Below are positions 1 to 13,592 of a stretch of DNA of 64,000 nucleotides, one piece after another (position 1 is the first letter of the stretch; each line of letters starts with the position of its first letter). The position numbers and the translations under genes are program-made. Below the pieces are notes generated by a model, which worked only from the letters and a program-made list of their open reading frames with translations, had not been told where the DNA came from and did not search any database. The DNA comes from Sarocladium kiliense (taxonomy: Eukaryota; Ascomycota; Sordariomycetes; Hypocreales; Sarocladiaceae), in the NCBI GenBank assembly GCA_030734395.1, contig JAUZTG010000024.1, forward strand, positions 62,001 through 126,000, in the 5' to 3' direction.

Positions 1-329
1 TGGTTTCGCCCATCTTGCTGGGGCATAGACGGACTATTCTGTTGTTGCGCCATACTTCCGCCGCTGGCACTCGTGCCTGGGTATGAACCTCGAATGTGCT
101 CTGGGAACGATCCTGACCGCGCGGAGGGAGGGTAGACGCCGTACTCGGAGGTGGGCGTCGCCGTCGAATTCGCAGAGGTCGGGTTGTACTCTGGTTTCAC
201 CGGATACTGAGCAGCAGCCGCAGCAGATGGCTGATCTGCGGTCGAGCCTTCAGAATTGTTGTCGCCGAAGTTGCTAGGATAGGGCGAAGGCAAACCTGAC
301 TGCGTGTACTCGGTGGCACTGCGTTCCAT
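1..329 (-). CDS. Con7-like C2H2 zinc-finger regulator, N-terminal part (cut by window edge)
   Basis: An open frame starts at the ATG at 327-329 on the minus strand and runs without a stop to base 1, so about 109 residues are visible. It begins MERSATEYTQSGLPSPYPSN and continues as a Ser/Pro/Gln/Ala-rich, apparently disordered region with TPTSEYGVYPPSARSGSFPEH. I recognise this N-terminal signature from fungal Con7-type proteins, which carry a C2H2 finger farther downstream; Con7 controls conidium morphology and infection structures in Magnaporthe. The zinc finger itself is outside the window, so the identity rests on the N-terminus alone. Its upstream region is the very long gene-free stretch to 13592, in keeping with a developmentally regulated gene. 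Alternative: another Ser/Pro-rich fungal transcription factor. Confidence 0.6.
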   Translation of the reverse strand, partial: MERSATEYTQSGLPSPYPSNFGDNNSEGSTADQPSAAAAAQYPVKPEYNPTSANSTATPTSEYGVYPPSARSGSFPEHIRGSYPGTSASGGSMAQQQNSPSMPQQDGRN

Positions 330-3300
330 AAGGCTGATGCTGCACTGGGGGGATCGATGGCTCGAAATCCGGCGGTGCGTCGCAAGTGAGACCAGAAAGC
401 GAGGTCGAAGGAGGAAGAACGATGACGGCGTACGCGCAAGGCGAGTCCAGAAAGTATGACAGAGAAAGAATGGCGTAGAAATCACAGACGCGTGAAAAGC
501 GGCGGCAGTCGTGCTATAGCTGCAGGCGACTCGTCCTGGCAGTAGTAGTCTTAAGTCCCCGGACTAGATCAGATGGCGCGTGATCCGGCGGCAACCCAAA
601 GATATGCTCGGTGCCTTGTCAACGATAGAGAAGGCGTTCCCGGGCTTAGGAGGAGACGGCGGCGCGCGATGGTATTTGTTGTCCGTGGGCCAGAGATAGA
701 CGTGATGATCGATGGCGAAGGCGGATTATGGTTAAGCGCGATGCGGGTGATGACACCAGGGACAAGGCCGGGTGGTGGCCGGGTGGTTTCGCGCCGCGGA
801 TCTGAGGACAAGACGATGCAAGGATAATTTGCACGGGCTCGGATCGCACGAAGAGGTCAAAGGAGCTAAAGTAGCTTGGTGCAGATTGGGGCGCGCGAGA
901 CACTATTATAGTGCAGATGAAGCGCAGCTTTGGCCTTGGGATGGTGGTGCGGTGGGTGTGCTGGGACGAAGGTCGCCTAGCGTCGGACTCGAGCCCGAGC
1001 TAATGGAGGCTGGAGGGGGGGTGCTTGAGGAAAGTTTCGGTGCCGGAACTTTGCTATAAAGAAAGTCGATCTCTGTCTGCCTTTGTCAAGGGAGAAGGGT
1101 GAGCGATGAGTACGTTTGGTGGTTGTGAAGTTCAGTCGCGAGCCTCAGGCGGAGGTTGGAGGAACCGGGAGCGCGGCGAGGTGCGGCAATGGCCTGCGTT
1201 ATAAGAGGGTCAGTCTCTTCGCTGCTGAATGAATAATAGATAGTAGTGCACACAAGACCAGCTCCGCAGTTGTTTCCGGGGGTAGGGGGGGTGCGCAGAT
1301 GGGTGTGGATGGTGTAGTGTGTGTTGGCAATGGAAGAGTACGTCGCTCTGGTGGTGCCCGCAACCTTCTCTGATGCTCACGTTTTTTGTCCGGGGCCAGC
1401 TCGCCAAGGATAGCAGACGCAGTGGATCTTTCAGCGCCGGCTTCGGGTGGGGTGGGGAGCTGTGTCTCTTGCGAGAAACGGAAACGTAGAGAGACAAGGA
1501 GTCAGGTTGACTCGTGAGGCAGATACAGTACTTTTCGAAGCCAGGTTTTATGTAACAACATGGCCGTAGCTTGGGCTGCGAGGGCAGACGCATCTGGAAG
1601 AGGGAAGGCGAAGATCGAAGCAACGAAACTTACTCAATGGCAGTTGCCTGCAAGTCCGATATCTCACAAGGAATTTCGGATTCTTCCCTCTCAGACTTTG
1701 AGCTTCCTGAACACCAACAGCGAGGCTGGTGGGGCTTTGGGGCGAGGCCACGCCTATCACAACCAGCCAGAGAGTCAGAGGTTCCAGGGAGAGAGACAAA
1801 GAGATTCAGTGCTGAACACTGAGAGGGGGGGTGCGGCCAGGTTACTCCCGTTGTAGCGCGACCCAGGCCCTGCGCTTTGGTACAAAGTGCTGTGGTGCTA
1901 ACGCGCGCTGTTTCTGCGAGGTCGATCTCTTTGGCCTGTCCACTGGCGTTCCCCACGTTGACCGGTGCCGGATCTGCCGCTTGACTGGTCTTGACTCGCG
2001 CGCAGGCACTTGGTTGGAGGGGCACAGGGGATCCTTTGGGGCTTGACCTCGACTGCTTGAGGCTATGAGGGCCTGTGCTCACAGTGGGCGAACTCGGCGA
2101 GGTGTGGAAACCTGGGTAGCAGGGGTGTTGTGGTAGTGACAGCAATGACACTGATTGTGTGCGATGGGCGATTTGACACACTGTTTCCTCGATTTGGAGG
2201 AAGCTCGCTCGATGAATACAGCAGGCGAAAGAAGGAATCGTATCGTCGTGCCGGAGACAGCAAGCGAAGTAAGTAGCCTTGACTCGAGTTGTATTCCGAG
2301 CCAACTGCATGGGTGTGTGCGGTATGGTATGTACGATGTGCACAGTGGTCACCGTGGTGCGATGGGGCGTGTGTTCTGGCGTGCGGCTAGTCGAATGACT
2401 GTGAGGGCATCCGGCCAGAAGAGATAGAATCAATGCTGGCAAAACAGACGAATGCGGCAAACTGGCAAACTACTTTTAAGGCTGAATGTGACGATGCGGT
2501 GGCGAGGCGAGAATGACGGTCAATAGAGGTGGGAGCCGAGCAAGAGGAAGAGGGAGGGAGAGAGAGGAAATGATGGAGGGTGCCCACGGGAAGAACTGAC
2601 TGCTGCTCTTGATGCTTGTGGCCCGAGAGTATGGGCAGTCGCGGCGGCTGGAGATTCGTGCGTCGGGCCTGGTCAGTGCAGCTGTGGCCATGGCAGCGGC
2701 AGCCGCAGCGTGATGCTTTGCTCTCCCGCCCGTCTGTCTGCCACTGTTGGGTTCGCACGGAAGCGCAGCTGGAAGCGACACCGCCAAAGGACCAAAGAGG
2801 ATTGAAACCATATGAGTTGCCCCAATCATCATTCAATGAACTACTGAATGGATGTCCTGATTCATCTGACTCGTCCTTGCTGCAAGGAGTGAGACATCCT
2901 CCTGTGATTGACGGTTGAGCCACAGCCACAGTGCTGGCTGCAAGCTGGCCCTCATACTGAAGTCGATGTTCACGATCATGTCCCCGCTGTGATGAATGCA
3001 ATGCGATGCGACGCGACAGAGACGCTGTAGGATCCTCGCCTGCAATGCATCTCTGCGTCACACCCTGGGCTCAAAACATCCAATCCTCCCTTACACCCCA
3101 GTCCACTCTCCTGGGCAGATTTACGACACATCGCATCAGAAGAGAGGCTGGAACCGCCCCCCTCTCTGCCCTTGCGATGCGACATCCGCATTCAGTCACG
3201 TCCTTGTCCACGGTCACATCGCCAGCACCCATATGGGCGAGGGGAGGGGTACATGCAGCCTGCCTCAAGCTCACGAACGACAGTGTTGATGCTCTTTGAA

Positions 3301-6300
3301 CCCGCAGCATTGCACAAGGTACTAGCATTCGGTACTTCGCGGCATGCGTTAGGAGGATGTGCCGCGAGTGTGACCAATGTTCAGTCAAGGCAGTTAATGA
3401 CGTGCCACAATGGAGGCGTCTGTTAACCACACTTGATGCACTTGCATCGGGTCTGTATCATTTCCACGAGACAAGCTCGTGTCGATGCTCTTGCCACGGG
3501 GCTGATAATCTTAATCTTGCTTGTAAATGACCATCCGATCCTTTGGAGACTAGCCGCTGCTTTTTGCAGATTCACGGGGTCCACAAATTTTGGCTACGAC
3601 ATTGTACTGTCGCGAAATCGTAGTAACGGAAGCAGATGCGGACAACGTCGTCGCCGGCACCGGCCAGTGTTCGCATCCGGTGTTGCCCACTATATGATGA
3701 ATATAACAGTGATGGAGGAGAGACGAAGGCTCTGTTGCAGTTTCAGTCGTCCACAAACGCTGTGCTTGTCCTGTCCGTGTGGTTGGGCACATCCCAAGGA
3801 ACTGAATTGATCTGCGGGCTTTTTATGTACCTAAGCCCAATCAGAGTTCAGTGGCTTGGTCAATCCCCCCCCCCATCCTTCTCACCCCTGCCCGCTCCCC
3901 AGCAGGGTGTCAGTCAAAAGCATTGCCATGTACGAGAGTTGCGTCGAGAGCCAACGACTGGCGTACGGGGGTGCTGCTGGCAGGCTGTCGGCCTGATTGA
4001 CAGGGCCCCAGGACGGAAATGACTTGCCGCGTGGGCATGCACCCTTGTTGTCTTGTGTGAGTGAGATTGAGGACCATAATGTTGATGGTGGTGCTCTTCA
4101 ATTTGCTGTTTGCGGCGCGTCGAGAATGCCATGTCAAAATCTGCCATTGGCCATAATCCCGACAGCCGGTCAGATGCAGCTGAGATCTCGGAGTGGAGAA
4201 GTGAAAGGGTTGCTGCACGATGCCCAGAGAGCTGTGGCATGAGGTGCAGAGGCTACGATGTCGTGTTGAATGTACAGTACCAGCCTGAGCCTCCGACTGC
4301 AACGCATTCGTCCCAAGCAGCTGACCTCGGTTGCTGAATTAAGCTTTGACGTCTGCGCTTGCGTCTTGGTAAGTGACCTTTATGTACCGAGTACGTGAGT
4401 GTATGTATTCTGTCGGCTTGGGGGATAGCGAAGGACATCGGCCTCTGTCGTTGAGGGGCCTGCCTTTTGTTTATAAACGTACGTAATATAACATTACCAA
4501 AACGAAGGGACATATCACGTAGCCCAGGACGTACTTACCAGCGGAACGGCAGGCGAGCCGTGTTGTGCGTTCGTGAACACAGGATGAGAGCCAGCTCGTC
4601 CGGAGGAGAGGGTGGGTATACGACGGGGTAAGGGCATTTCTGATTCGCCAGGATGGTGATCGTCAAGAGTAGAGGCGAGCAAGGCGGTGGGACGCACGTC
4701 CACGAAGTCACCTCTTGCTGGCGTGGAGAGGTTACGAAAAGGTAAGCTGTGCCGTCCGTCGGGTCAGCAATGAAGTCCCTTGCCGCCCATCCACCAGTAT
4801 TGATGCTTGCATACCTCGCTTGGCTCGTGGATGGGGTGTCTGTTTGCCAAAAGTCAGAATGTGATGTCGTCCAGATGCAGTTCCACCACACATCCGTCGC
4901 AGAGGCGTTGGGATGAGGCGCCCTCCCCAGAGCTCCGATGAGGGCTTTCCGTCGTGTGAAAAGCGTCCTTTGGTGCAGAAACCGGGCCAAGGGGCTCTCC
5001 TTACTGCAGCAAGCCCTGTATCAGGCAGTGTGCCATGATTCCGAGCAGACGCCGAGGTCAGGAAACCAAAGGGGTGGATAATGCACCGTGACCTGCAAAC
5101 TGGAATGTTGCTGTACCCACGGGAGGAGTCTCCATCCTTGTCCAATTTTCCTCCTGGCTTGATTTTGCGTCAGGAGGGCAAGACTAAGTCTCGATTGCTA
5201 GGATTTCCTACGCACCTTGTTCAGACGATTCGAGTGATTCTCTTCTTCGATCAGGCCAACCTAGAATCCGATACCAAACCCACTGATGTAAATTAGGTCG
5301 TAGTTCGCGTCGTTGGTCGAAATGTGGGAAAATTCCGTGGGCTTTGTCAAGGGACCACTGGGGAGGAGGGATCATACCCCTACCGATAATGTGCCTAGCG
5401 GAGACTTGAGATACGCGAGACGTGGCTCTGGCTCTGCAATTGCCTCGAAATGGATTTCATCAGTGGTCACTGTTGCATCAACCTGCTGGTCTTTGCATGA
5501 GAGCCTTAGTGCAGCTGATGCAGGATTCTGTGGACCAGACTGGGTTTGTCTGGGAATTGGGGGGTGTGAACGGGGTGCGCAATACGACCTTGAGCCCCTA
5601 CCTCCACCTTCTCCTCCTCGCTCATCCTGCACCACCACCATCACCCGCCATCTCCCGACCGTGCCCAGACCACCTCCTCCCTCCCACACGGTGCCAGCGT
5701 CCCAGCACAGCGTCACTGGATCGCCCCTAACCTCTTGATGCCTAGAGCAATCCGGCTTGGGGGCCGACAGCCATGCGACAGCCATCGACTCCATTCACGG
5801 ATTGTTCGTGTAGTGGCTTGGGAAGAAGAGTAAAGCATCAATTACTCCAGCCTGCAAGCGAGGGCGAGTGTTTTTGCTTCGTTCATGGATCAGCTTGGCC
5901 TTCACGCCTGTCCTTGTCGACTCTACTCCGTACGCCTTCCCCAATTTTCCGAACTCAGCTCAGCAGAATACAAGAGCGGTGAGCAGCAGGACAGGCACCC
6001 GAATTCCCCCACGGCGCATTCGCTGTGGATCTCGACTCCTTGCATCTGTTGCCCAGCCTCCCTCCTCGTTGTGAACCACCACTCGCCCCTCTACTGTGCA
6101 TGTCGCTTTCTGCGAAGTTCCCTGTCGCGCATGCAGACGAATCACGGCAATACACACCTGTCATTCACATTGGGAGGGGCGTCAGTGGTAGCCGCGAATC
6201 CTCCACATAAGTTAAACCGGGCCTCTAACGCTTCCGTCCTAGGCATTCTTGCGCTGGTCCCAGGGATCTCGGCTTCCTAAAAACCGAAGATGGCTACGCG

Positions 6301-9300
6301 CGACCCGGCAGTCCGGTACTTCCACCAAGCGAAGTCGTTGCTTCTCTGCGATCCGGTTTCTAGCTATCACAGGCTACTAGCTGCTGGCGACATGCGGCTG
6401 GCCACAACTTGACAGCAAAAGCAGAGCACAGGAACACAGTCTAGACGAAGGGAGTCAAACCCAGGTACGGCGTCCCTCTCGCGGGCGTGACATGTTTCTC
6501 TCAATGAAACAAGATGAGAGGCAGCACCGGCATGTGAGGAAGGGCATGACACCCTTGCTCAGTGTCCCAGCCAGGCAGGTCGTCTAGGCACTTCGCCAAA
6601 GTTTTCCTCATCATGTCATGGGTGGATGGATGGAATGATACCCAGGATGTGCATCATGACCCTTGTCCCTATACGCACAGCTGCCCTCCATTATGCAGCG
6701 TATGCACTGCGTAGAGCGGACGATGGCATGACATTGAGTAGACCAGCATAATGTTCGTAGTCGCCAAACGCACCTCAGAGTTCGCGGGATTTTGATTGCT
6801 CGCGTGAATGTTCAGCCAGAGTGAACTACCCCCGTCATCGAATTCGTGGACCACAGCGAATCAACATCAGATTTAGAGTTCAGCTGCAGGGACAGGGTGC
6901 CAGGTTGATACTGAGGCTCACACAATTTGTTTGCAGAGAGCTCTCGCTCAGAGCTCTTCAACTGGCCTGATTTCCTCACGTATATTGCTCAGATTTTATA
7001 TGCTAACGAGCGACTCTCGTCAATGGGATAGGAATAAAATATAATGCAGCCATTGCTGCCTTTTGCTTTTGCGCAGTTCAGATTCTGGAAGAATCAAAGT
7101 TGAGGTGTGGACTTTGCCTGCCGGGGACAACACACCACGTTCCACCACCTGTCTACGCCAGTCCTGGCGGCACCCGACTGCAGTGAATGCTGGTCTGGTA
7201 ATGCCAGCCCCAGCCACCACGAACCGCCCCCTGTCGCCCATGATTGCATTCGCTGCCAGTGCTCCTCCCCAAGCATTCACTGCTCTGTTTGCCAGCCAAC
7301 CTCACTGATCAGCCACCACCACTGCCCTGTCCGTCTGTATTTGTCTGGCACCTTGCATCTGCAACTGCATTAACAGCCCAACCCCAACGCAACCCAACGC
7401 AGCCCTCAGCCTAGCCCGTGAGCCCAAGCTTCTGTGACTCTCAGCACCCTTACCCATGGGACGCTTGGGTCGGCAACTATGACTTCCTTGGCGCGCCAAC
7501 CCCATCACCGTGCCGCCCACACACCCATGCCTTGGCCCAGCTTCTAACCATCACGGCAGCCAAAGCACAAGCGCCACTGATCTACCGATTCAAGCTCTCC
7601 CCCAAACTTCACTAAAGACCCTCCACAGAAGACCCAGGCATCGGGATCGTTAGTTTGGATTCCAGCCTCTTCCCATGGCGCTATCGCGTGCCTCGAAGAA
7701 TGCAAACGTGGCTTGGAGAACATTTGCAGGGCTGCGCCATCAACATACAGTCCACGATTGGGCTTCCGTGGGAAAAGCGACGTATGCAGGCCCCGACTCC
7801 ACGCCATGCCACATGACTCTCAGCACCTGTGCGGCGCTGGGTCCAGTGGTCGGTCCCGAAGCCTGCACTGGGCCTAGTCAAGCAATTGCCCGTGTCGCAG
7901 CGTAGTCATGGCTTCGCTAGCAATTCATTGGTCAAACCCCATCGGCATGGGTATACGGTAGAGCTACTTGGCGAGTCAGTCTCTTCCTCTACTCTGCTTC
8001 CATGGGGGTGCTGTTTAGTGGCTGCTCTTTCGATGTTGCACAGCATAAACTGTATCGGAGCATTTCCCGGATACTCACACGTGTGAGCTTGGGCTTTGTG
8101 CACACCAGTTGTCCTCGCAGACCTTCGTAGCTTGAGCACGTGGAACATCCACCAACTTGCAGGCCAACACTAGCCAAGGGCGGTTTGATGAGAAACAAGG
8201 TGTCAGCGAAGCATGGTCGCGAAACATCGACATTTCTTATTCATCCAATGAGGAGCACAGTGGAAGACGCGGAGTAATCTCACTGAATCTACAGAGCCTG
8301 TTCTGAGCGGAGGCGAGGCAACAATGCCGATCCCCGTGGTGGTTGAGTGCAGCTAACCTTGAGATCGACTTTCAGGGTCCTAGACCAATGACGACGTATC
8401 GATCGAAGTAGGCGCAACATCGGAACATAGCTTCAAACATCGCTGATTGGGAAAGGCGTACGGAGTACCCGCCAGCATCACCAAGGTCTAGTCTTCAAGA
8501 TGGTTTCTTGGTAGCTCATGTCTGGTAAACATCCACAGTCTCTCAACACTAGCGTTTGGGAAACACAAACAACACAGTTCGAAGTCAGATGGTGGAGCTA
8601 CATGTGCGGTCCTGTTTCGCGGGCTCATTTCAGCTGCGATGGCACACAATGTGTCTCAGGATCTATCTGGATGAGGCGGGTCGAAGACACGACGCAAACA
8701 TCCCAGACCTGGAGCGAATCTGTCAGAGACAGACATGATCAATCTTAGGGCTTGCCACATCACTGTATCCTACAACTCCAGAAGCAAACTGCACAGCGGG
8801 ACGGTTTGTGGCTGCGTACTGGTGCCAGGCAAACGACGGTCTGCCGTTTTTGGTGTCTGGCTAATGGCTCCTGGCGCGCAACATCCTGGCGCGCATCACC
8901 CGTCTGATGGCGGCGCACGAGCCAATCCGCGATTTGCTTGGGATGCCCACCAAGAAGCAACGTCGAAGGTGACGCCCCCATATGGCCGGAGATGGTTTGG
9001 CCGGGTCATCGTCGTTCAAGACGAGTCGGCGGTATCCTCCATAAGGCTTAGGTCTGTTGATCGCCATGCACGCTGCGACGGAGCTGTACCGAGAAGCTGT
9101 TGCTCGTGACTCGACACAGGTCTAGAATCGACGTCTTGGATTCCTTTGGTCCTCGTAACATATTGATCGACAGCCGACGGTTTTCTCCAAGAGGAAGCTG
9201 GCAGAGCATTCAGCGGAAACAGGCTCGTCCAAGATTGATGACACCCTTGTGTTCAAGGTGGCAAAGAGGCGTCCGAGCGTATGCGACCCTGAAATGAAGC

Positions 9301-12300
9301 ATTCGAGATGCAATTCCAGCCCAAGCACATATGCCCAGTTCTTTAGACTTTGTGGCACATAGCCAATCAGACAAGGACCTACGGAGGACTTGTTATCAAA
9401 TCATTCAAATTATTGGTACCCAGTGTGTCAATTACGAAGCACGTCGCTCTTGCGACACGGGCTCTAAGAAGGCGGGACGTGAGTAGGGACCTTTGATTCT
9501 CCCACGCAGACGCGGCAGTATGACCTTACAAAGCTGCACTTTTCTGGGAGCGAAGAGGTCAAACATGTACGGTCCAGGGGCACAATCCTTGAAACAATGG
9601 CGTTTCCCGAAGAGTGGGACAAGCATGGATCGAAGGCTTCTTGCAAAGAGTTCCAGAATCACTTATCACGCAGAGTCATACGAACGAATTTGTGCTACCT
9701 TCGGGCACTGGCCTGATCAAACTACATATGTCCAGTATACTCAGGGCTGCCGAATTTCAATCCCCAATGTGATCTGGGGCATAACAATGACGAGGGTTTC
9801 TCACTGCCAGGCCTGAGCACATTGATCAGCAGCTATGCCTTCTGGTCGCAACTTGGCATTGGGCAAACGTTGTGAAAAGTTGACCAGGGCTTCGGGCAGA
9901 CAAGCACAGACTTATGGGTCTTTGCTCCTCCACTATAGCACAGAGCTTTGTGGCGCACAGACTGTCGGTCTTCGGGCTGCCGGACAGAAAGCTGCACCAA
10001 GGGCAACAGTCTCGTTGGTGTCCTCCCGTCAACGCTTCTCATGCGATTCAGCCAGTAGTTGAGACTTCATGAGGAAAACATTGAGCGGCATTGCCATATT
10101 GTCTTTCCATCACCAAAAGCCAGCTTGCCCGACAAGGCAGCTCATGCTCAAAGGTGCCTCCCAGAACTTCTGCTGGTTAATGATCGACGCTGGGGCTGGA
10201 ACAAGCACTAGGACATCTCCATCTCAACTTCCTTGTGGGCTCATCTGCATCCACTCCTCGAGGATTAGGTCATGCTGAGAAGGGACGACTTGGATCAAGG
10301 ACGTAAGCTCTTCCGCGGCGAGAGTCGAGGCGTTGTCTATGTGCCACAGTCCCGATAACGTAAAGGCAGAAATCATAACCATCCGAGGGGGGAGAGATGT
10401 GAGGGGTGTGTCCGTCGAGGATGACTGATGAGGCAATTTGCATTACTCGTTCCCCGAGTTCGAAGTGTCAAGGCAACTGTGCTCGCAAGGTTCGTGTTCC
10501 GTGCCATGGGCGGTTCCCTTGAGGCGTTCGTGAGTAGGTGCGCCATCTTGTCCTCCAGTCCATTGGATAATCACAAACATTTCGCCATTACTGAGGCTAA
10601 TCAGTCTAGTTTCCCTCTTCCCCGCGTCCCTGGCCCTACAAGTGCAGCAACGGCGTTGAGGGCGAGTTTTAGGGCAAGCACCAGCACCAGCACTATTCGC
10701 AACACCGGTCTACCCGTGTCTTAGCAAGGAACGGGTGACAGAGCCATCCACAACGAACTTGATATAACGTGCAATTCAGTGTTTGGGCATTTCTTTCCCG
10801 GAGATGAATTTGCCTACTCGCCTCGGTCAACAGAATGACAGCCGATCTTGGTTGGCAAGGTTTGGATTTTCAACAAGGGAACGTGCTCCCTAGCCATTAG
10901 CAACCCAAGAGTCTAACGTATTAAGAACACGCCCCTCCTTCTCGGTTTGCTGGACACAGAGGCAGTAGTGTCAGTGCTCCAGGAGGGAGGGCGCTGGCTT
11001 GCACTTCCAGTATCGGGCCCCACCCCGATCCAATCCCATTCCCTGATGAACGCGGTCAGGATATTCCTCACTGAAAGCACTCCCCCTGTTGGCCCAGAAT
11101 GACGATGTGCAGTGCTGAACAGAGCCAGCTCTGCTCGGGAGTTGAGCGCTCCGGGACACACGCAGGTCCACGCACACACACACCCCTTCTTCCGGACACG
11201 GCGACACCGAGAGTCTATCCACGGGCCTCTCGTTCTGCGAACGAAATATTGCAAGATGGTCAATAGTCCCAACTATCACCTCGCGAGGTCGATGCCGATA
11301 TGCTGGTTCTCTGGCAGGTTCAGTGGGGGATAGTTTGTTTCCGGCGGCAGTTGGTTGATGCGTAAGAAAGCCCCCCCCCCCGATCGGCGCCGAAGACATT
11401 CGGCGCGACTCCAAGTGGAGAGAGTGACCAGGATACGGACATGCTGAGCCCCTCCTAGCAATAACCACAGCGATTGAGTGTGCGCTGCCAGACGGCCACC
11501 AGTGGGAGCAACTGCCCTAAAGTCCTCGTTGTGTTGCTCCCACAGTGGTTTCGTGGTTGCCCACCATGTCTCGCTACCAAAGGCCCGGGTTCACTCTAGT
11601 CTGGATCGTTTTGACAACAACTGACAAACAGGCAGAGAGTTCCTGACTATAGTTCAGCGCATAGAGACTAGCATCTTGCATACATTGGCCCTGCATGATA
11701 GCAAAAGGATCACCGCATATGGTGTTGCTGGAACCTCAACAGCTGTTGGGCTACACCGCCAAAGGACTCTGTCAGGACAAGGAAAATTGAGGTGGCTGGA
11801 ACAGAGTCACCAGACGAGCCTGAGATCTGAGACCTCCCTCCACCGTCTCTGAATCATTGGACGCTTTCGATTGCTGCGAAAATGACTCCTGCCCTTGGGA
11901 CTGCGCCTTTGCTCACCGCCAGCCACAATTTCCTTGAGGTAAATTTGGGGGTGAAAGCGCGAGTAGTGCAGCAGGCGAAAGAGGAACTCCCAAGCGCAGA
12001 CGCAATATTGCACCCCACCCCTACTTCCGGCCTGAAATGACCTCTTTTGCAACCTTTTCCTTCTTGCTGGTCCTGAGATCGACATAGTCCCTTTCTCCAG
12101 CGGGTGCAGTCGGCCAGCCAAAATCATTCAGGTGTGTGATGTCAAATCACCCGTCAGCAATGATGCTGGTCTGGGCTGAACCAGAAGCCCACAGTTGCCC
12201 CCACACCTCGTGACGTTGGGGCCCTCCCCGCCGCCCCTCCTTACTCGCGTCGCGTTCTGTGAAGAAGAGGAGATGAACAGAAATGTGCGAGGAGCGGGGG

Positions 12301-13592
12301 GGAAGCAAAACATGGGCACGATGAGAGAATTTGGACACCCGGTCGGGTGGTTGGGGTTTGCCGCGATGGGCAAACTTGCCGGGTGTGTTTGCCGCCTGAA
12401 TATCATAGTCCCGGACGGATCACGGCCCAGTATCGACCTACCCTACCCTACAGTAGAGTAGACAGACGAACACTCAACGATGATTAGAGTGAACCGCGCT
12501 CATTGGAGACTGATAGCATAAAATGCGATTTTGAGTGGCAGAGTGCTCTCCATGGACTTCATCGGCGTTCTTTCAAACCCGAATGAGCTTTGACAAAGAT
12601 TCTGCGACAAATGATGTGGTGGTAGACCGAACAAACATGGATGCAAAGCCCTTCACGCCCATAGCTTGTGCGAAACCCTTCTAAACCGGACTGATAGCAC
12701 ACAGCTCAGGGAAATGTCATATCCCTAACACTATCAAGGACAACGTCAGGGAGTACATCTGAGCCAATAGACGAAGGCATTCGATGGAATGGCGCACACT
12801 GCGACGTACTCAACCATTTATCCAGCCTTTTCACGCTCAACTTCAACGCAAATGCATCATCGCTCCACCCCTGTTCGCAGGCACGGCGCTTGTTGAGACT
12901 GAATCAGTTGCGAACGCCTCGGCTGTAGCAGCGTTCATCATAAAGAAATCAAGTGGAGGAGTAGTGTGAACTGCAATGAGAGGGTTACACAACGACTACA
13001 TGGTGGGAATTAATGGCGACCTACCCAGGTCAAGAACCGTTGTTGAGGAAGGAGTTTGGAGCAGAAATATCCCAAAGAACTGACAAGGCCAGTATGAACA
13101 AGATCAGAAAATTGCAATAAGAGAAGAACACATGGTTAACAGGACGACACCTCTCAATTGCTATGTGCCCGTCTCACAAGGATCAAGTTAGGTTCAAAAT
13201 ATCAACGTCTATTCTCGAACTACCAGGCTATCTCCCCTTTTATTCGTTCTTGAGCCGTGCCAATCTCATGTGATCCTGGTAGTACCAGACTCATTACCCC
13301 TTGACAAGAACAAGAGAGGTGAAAGAGCCAATGTATGTGTTGCAAATGTGCGACGGGAATATGCCAGTCTACAAAGGAAACAAGGGCGTCAAAAGCCCTG
13401 GGCAAAAAGCGACCAAAGACAAAAACGAAAACGTGCATCACCAGAGCCAAGCAAGATCTTGTGGCTGGTGTGCATGCTCTAAAATATGATCCGCCGTAAC
13501 CTCTATTGAACGCCGTGAAATCAAAAAAGTTCCCTCGGAGTGCCGCACGGTACGACCGCATGTAAGGCTAGCAGGCTGCCATGACTGGCTTC
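330..13592. other. 13.3 kb gene-free stretch upstream of the Con7-like gene
   Basis: I see no reading frame here with a recognisable domain, sensible splice structure or clean codon pattern. All open frames are short, overlap others on the opposite strand and are rich in Ser/Arg/His/Pro, as expected by chance. Base composition looks mixed, with no long AT-rich tracts, no long terminal repeats and no obvious tandem array. No tRNA or 5S gene was recognised. The stretch lies between the stop of the Dbp2 helicase gene and the start of the Con7-like gene, both on the minus strand, so all of it is formally upstream of the regulator. It could hold a long 5' leader, distant control elements or non-coding transcripts. 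Possible decayed coding DNA is noted at 9826-10724. Confidence 0.6.

Noticed and set aside
1630..2460. 276-codon minus-strand frame in the gene desert
   Set aside because: His/Pro/Ser/Cys-rich, no domain, many overlapping frames on both strands and no neighbouring exons; most likely chance.
6420..6560. T-arm-like GGGTTTGACTCCC on the minus strand
   Set aside because: No matching acceptor stem, D arm or anticodon stem could be formed, so it is not a tRNA.
330..13592. Centromere or subtelomere explanation for the gene desert
   Set aside because: No AT-rich core, no satellite and no telomere repeats were seen, and ordinary housekeeping genes follow directly.
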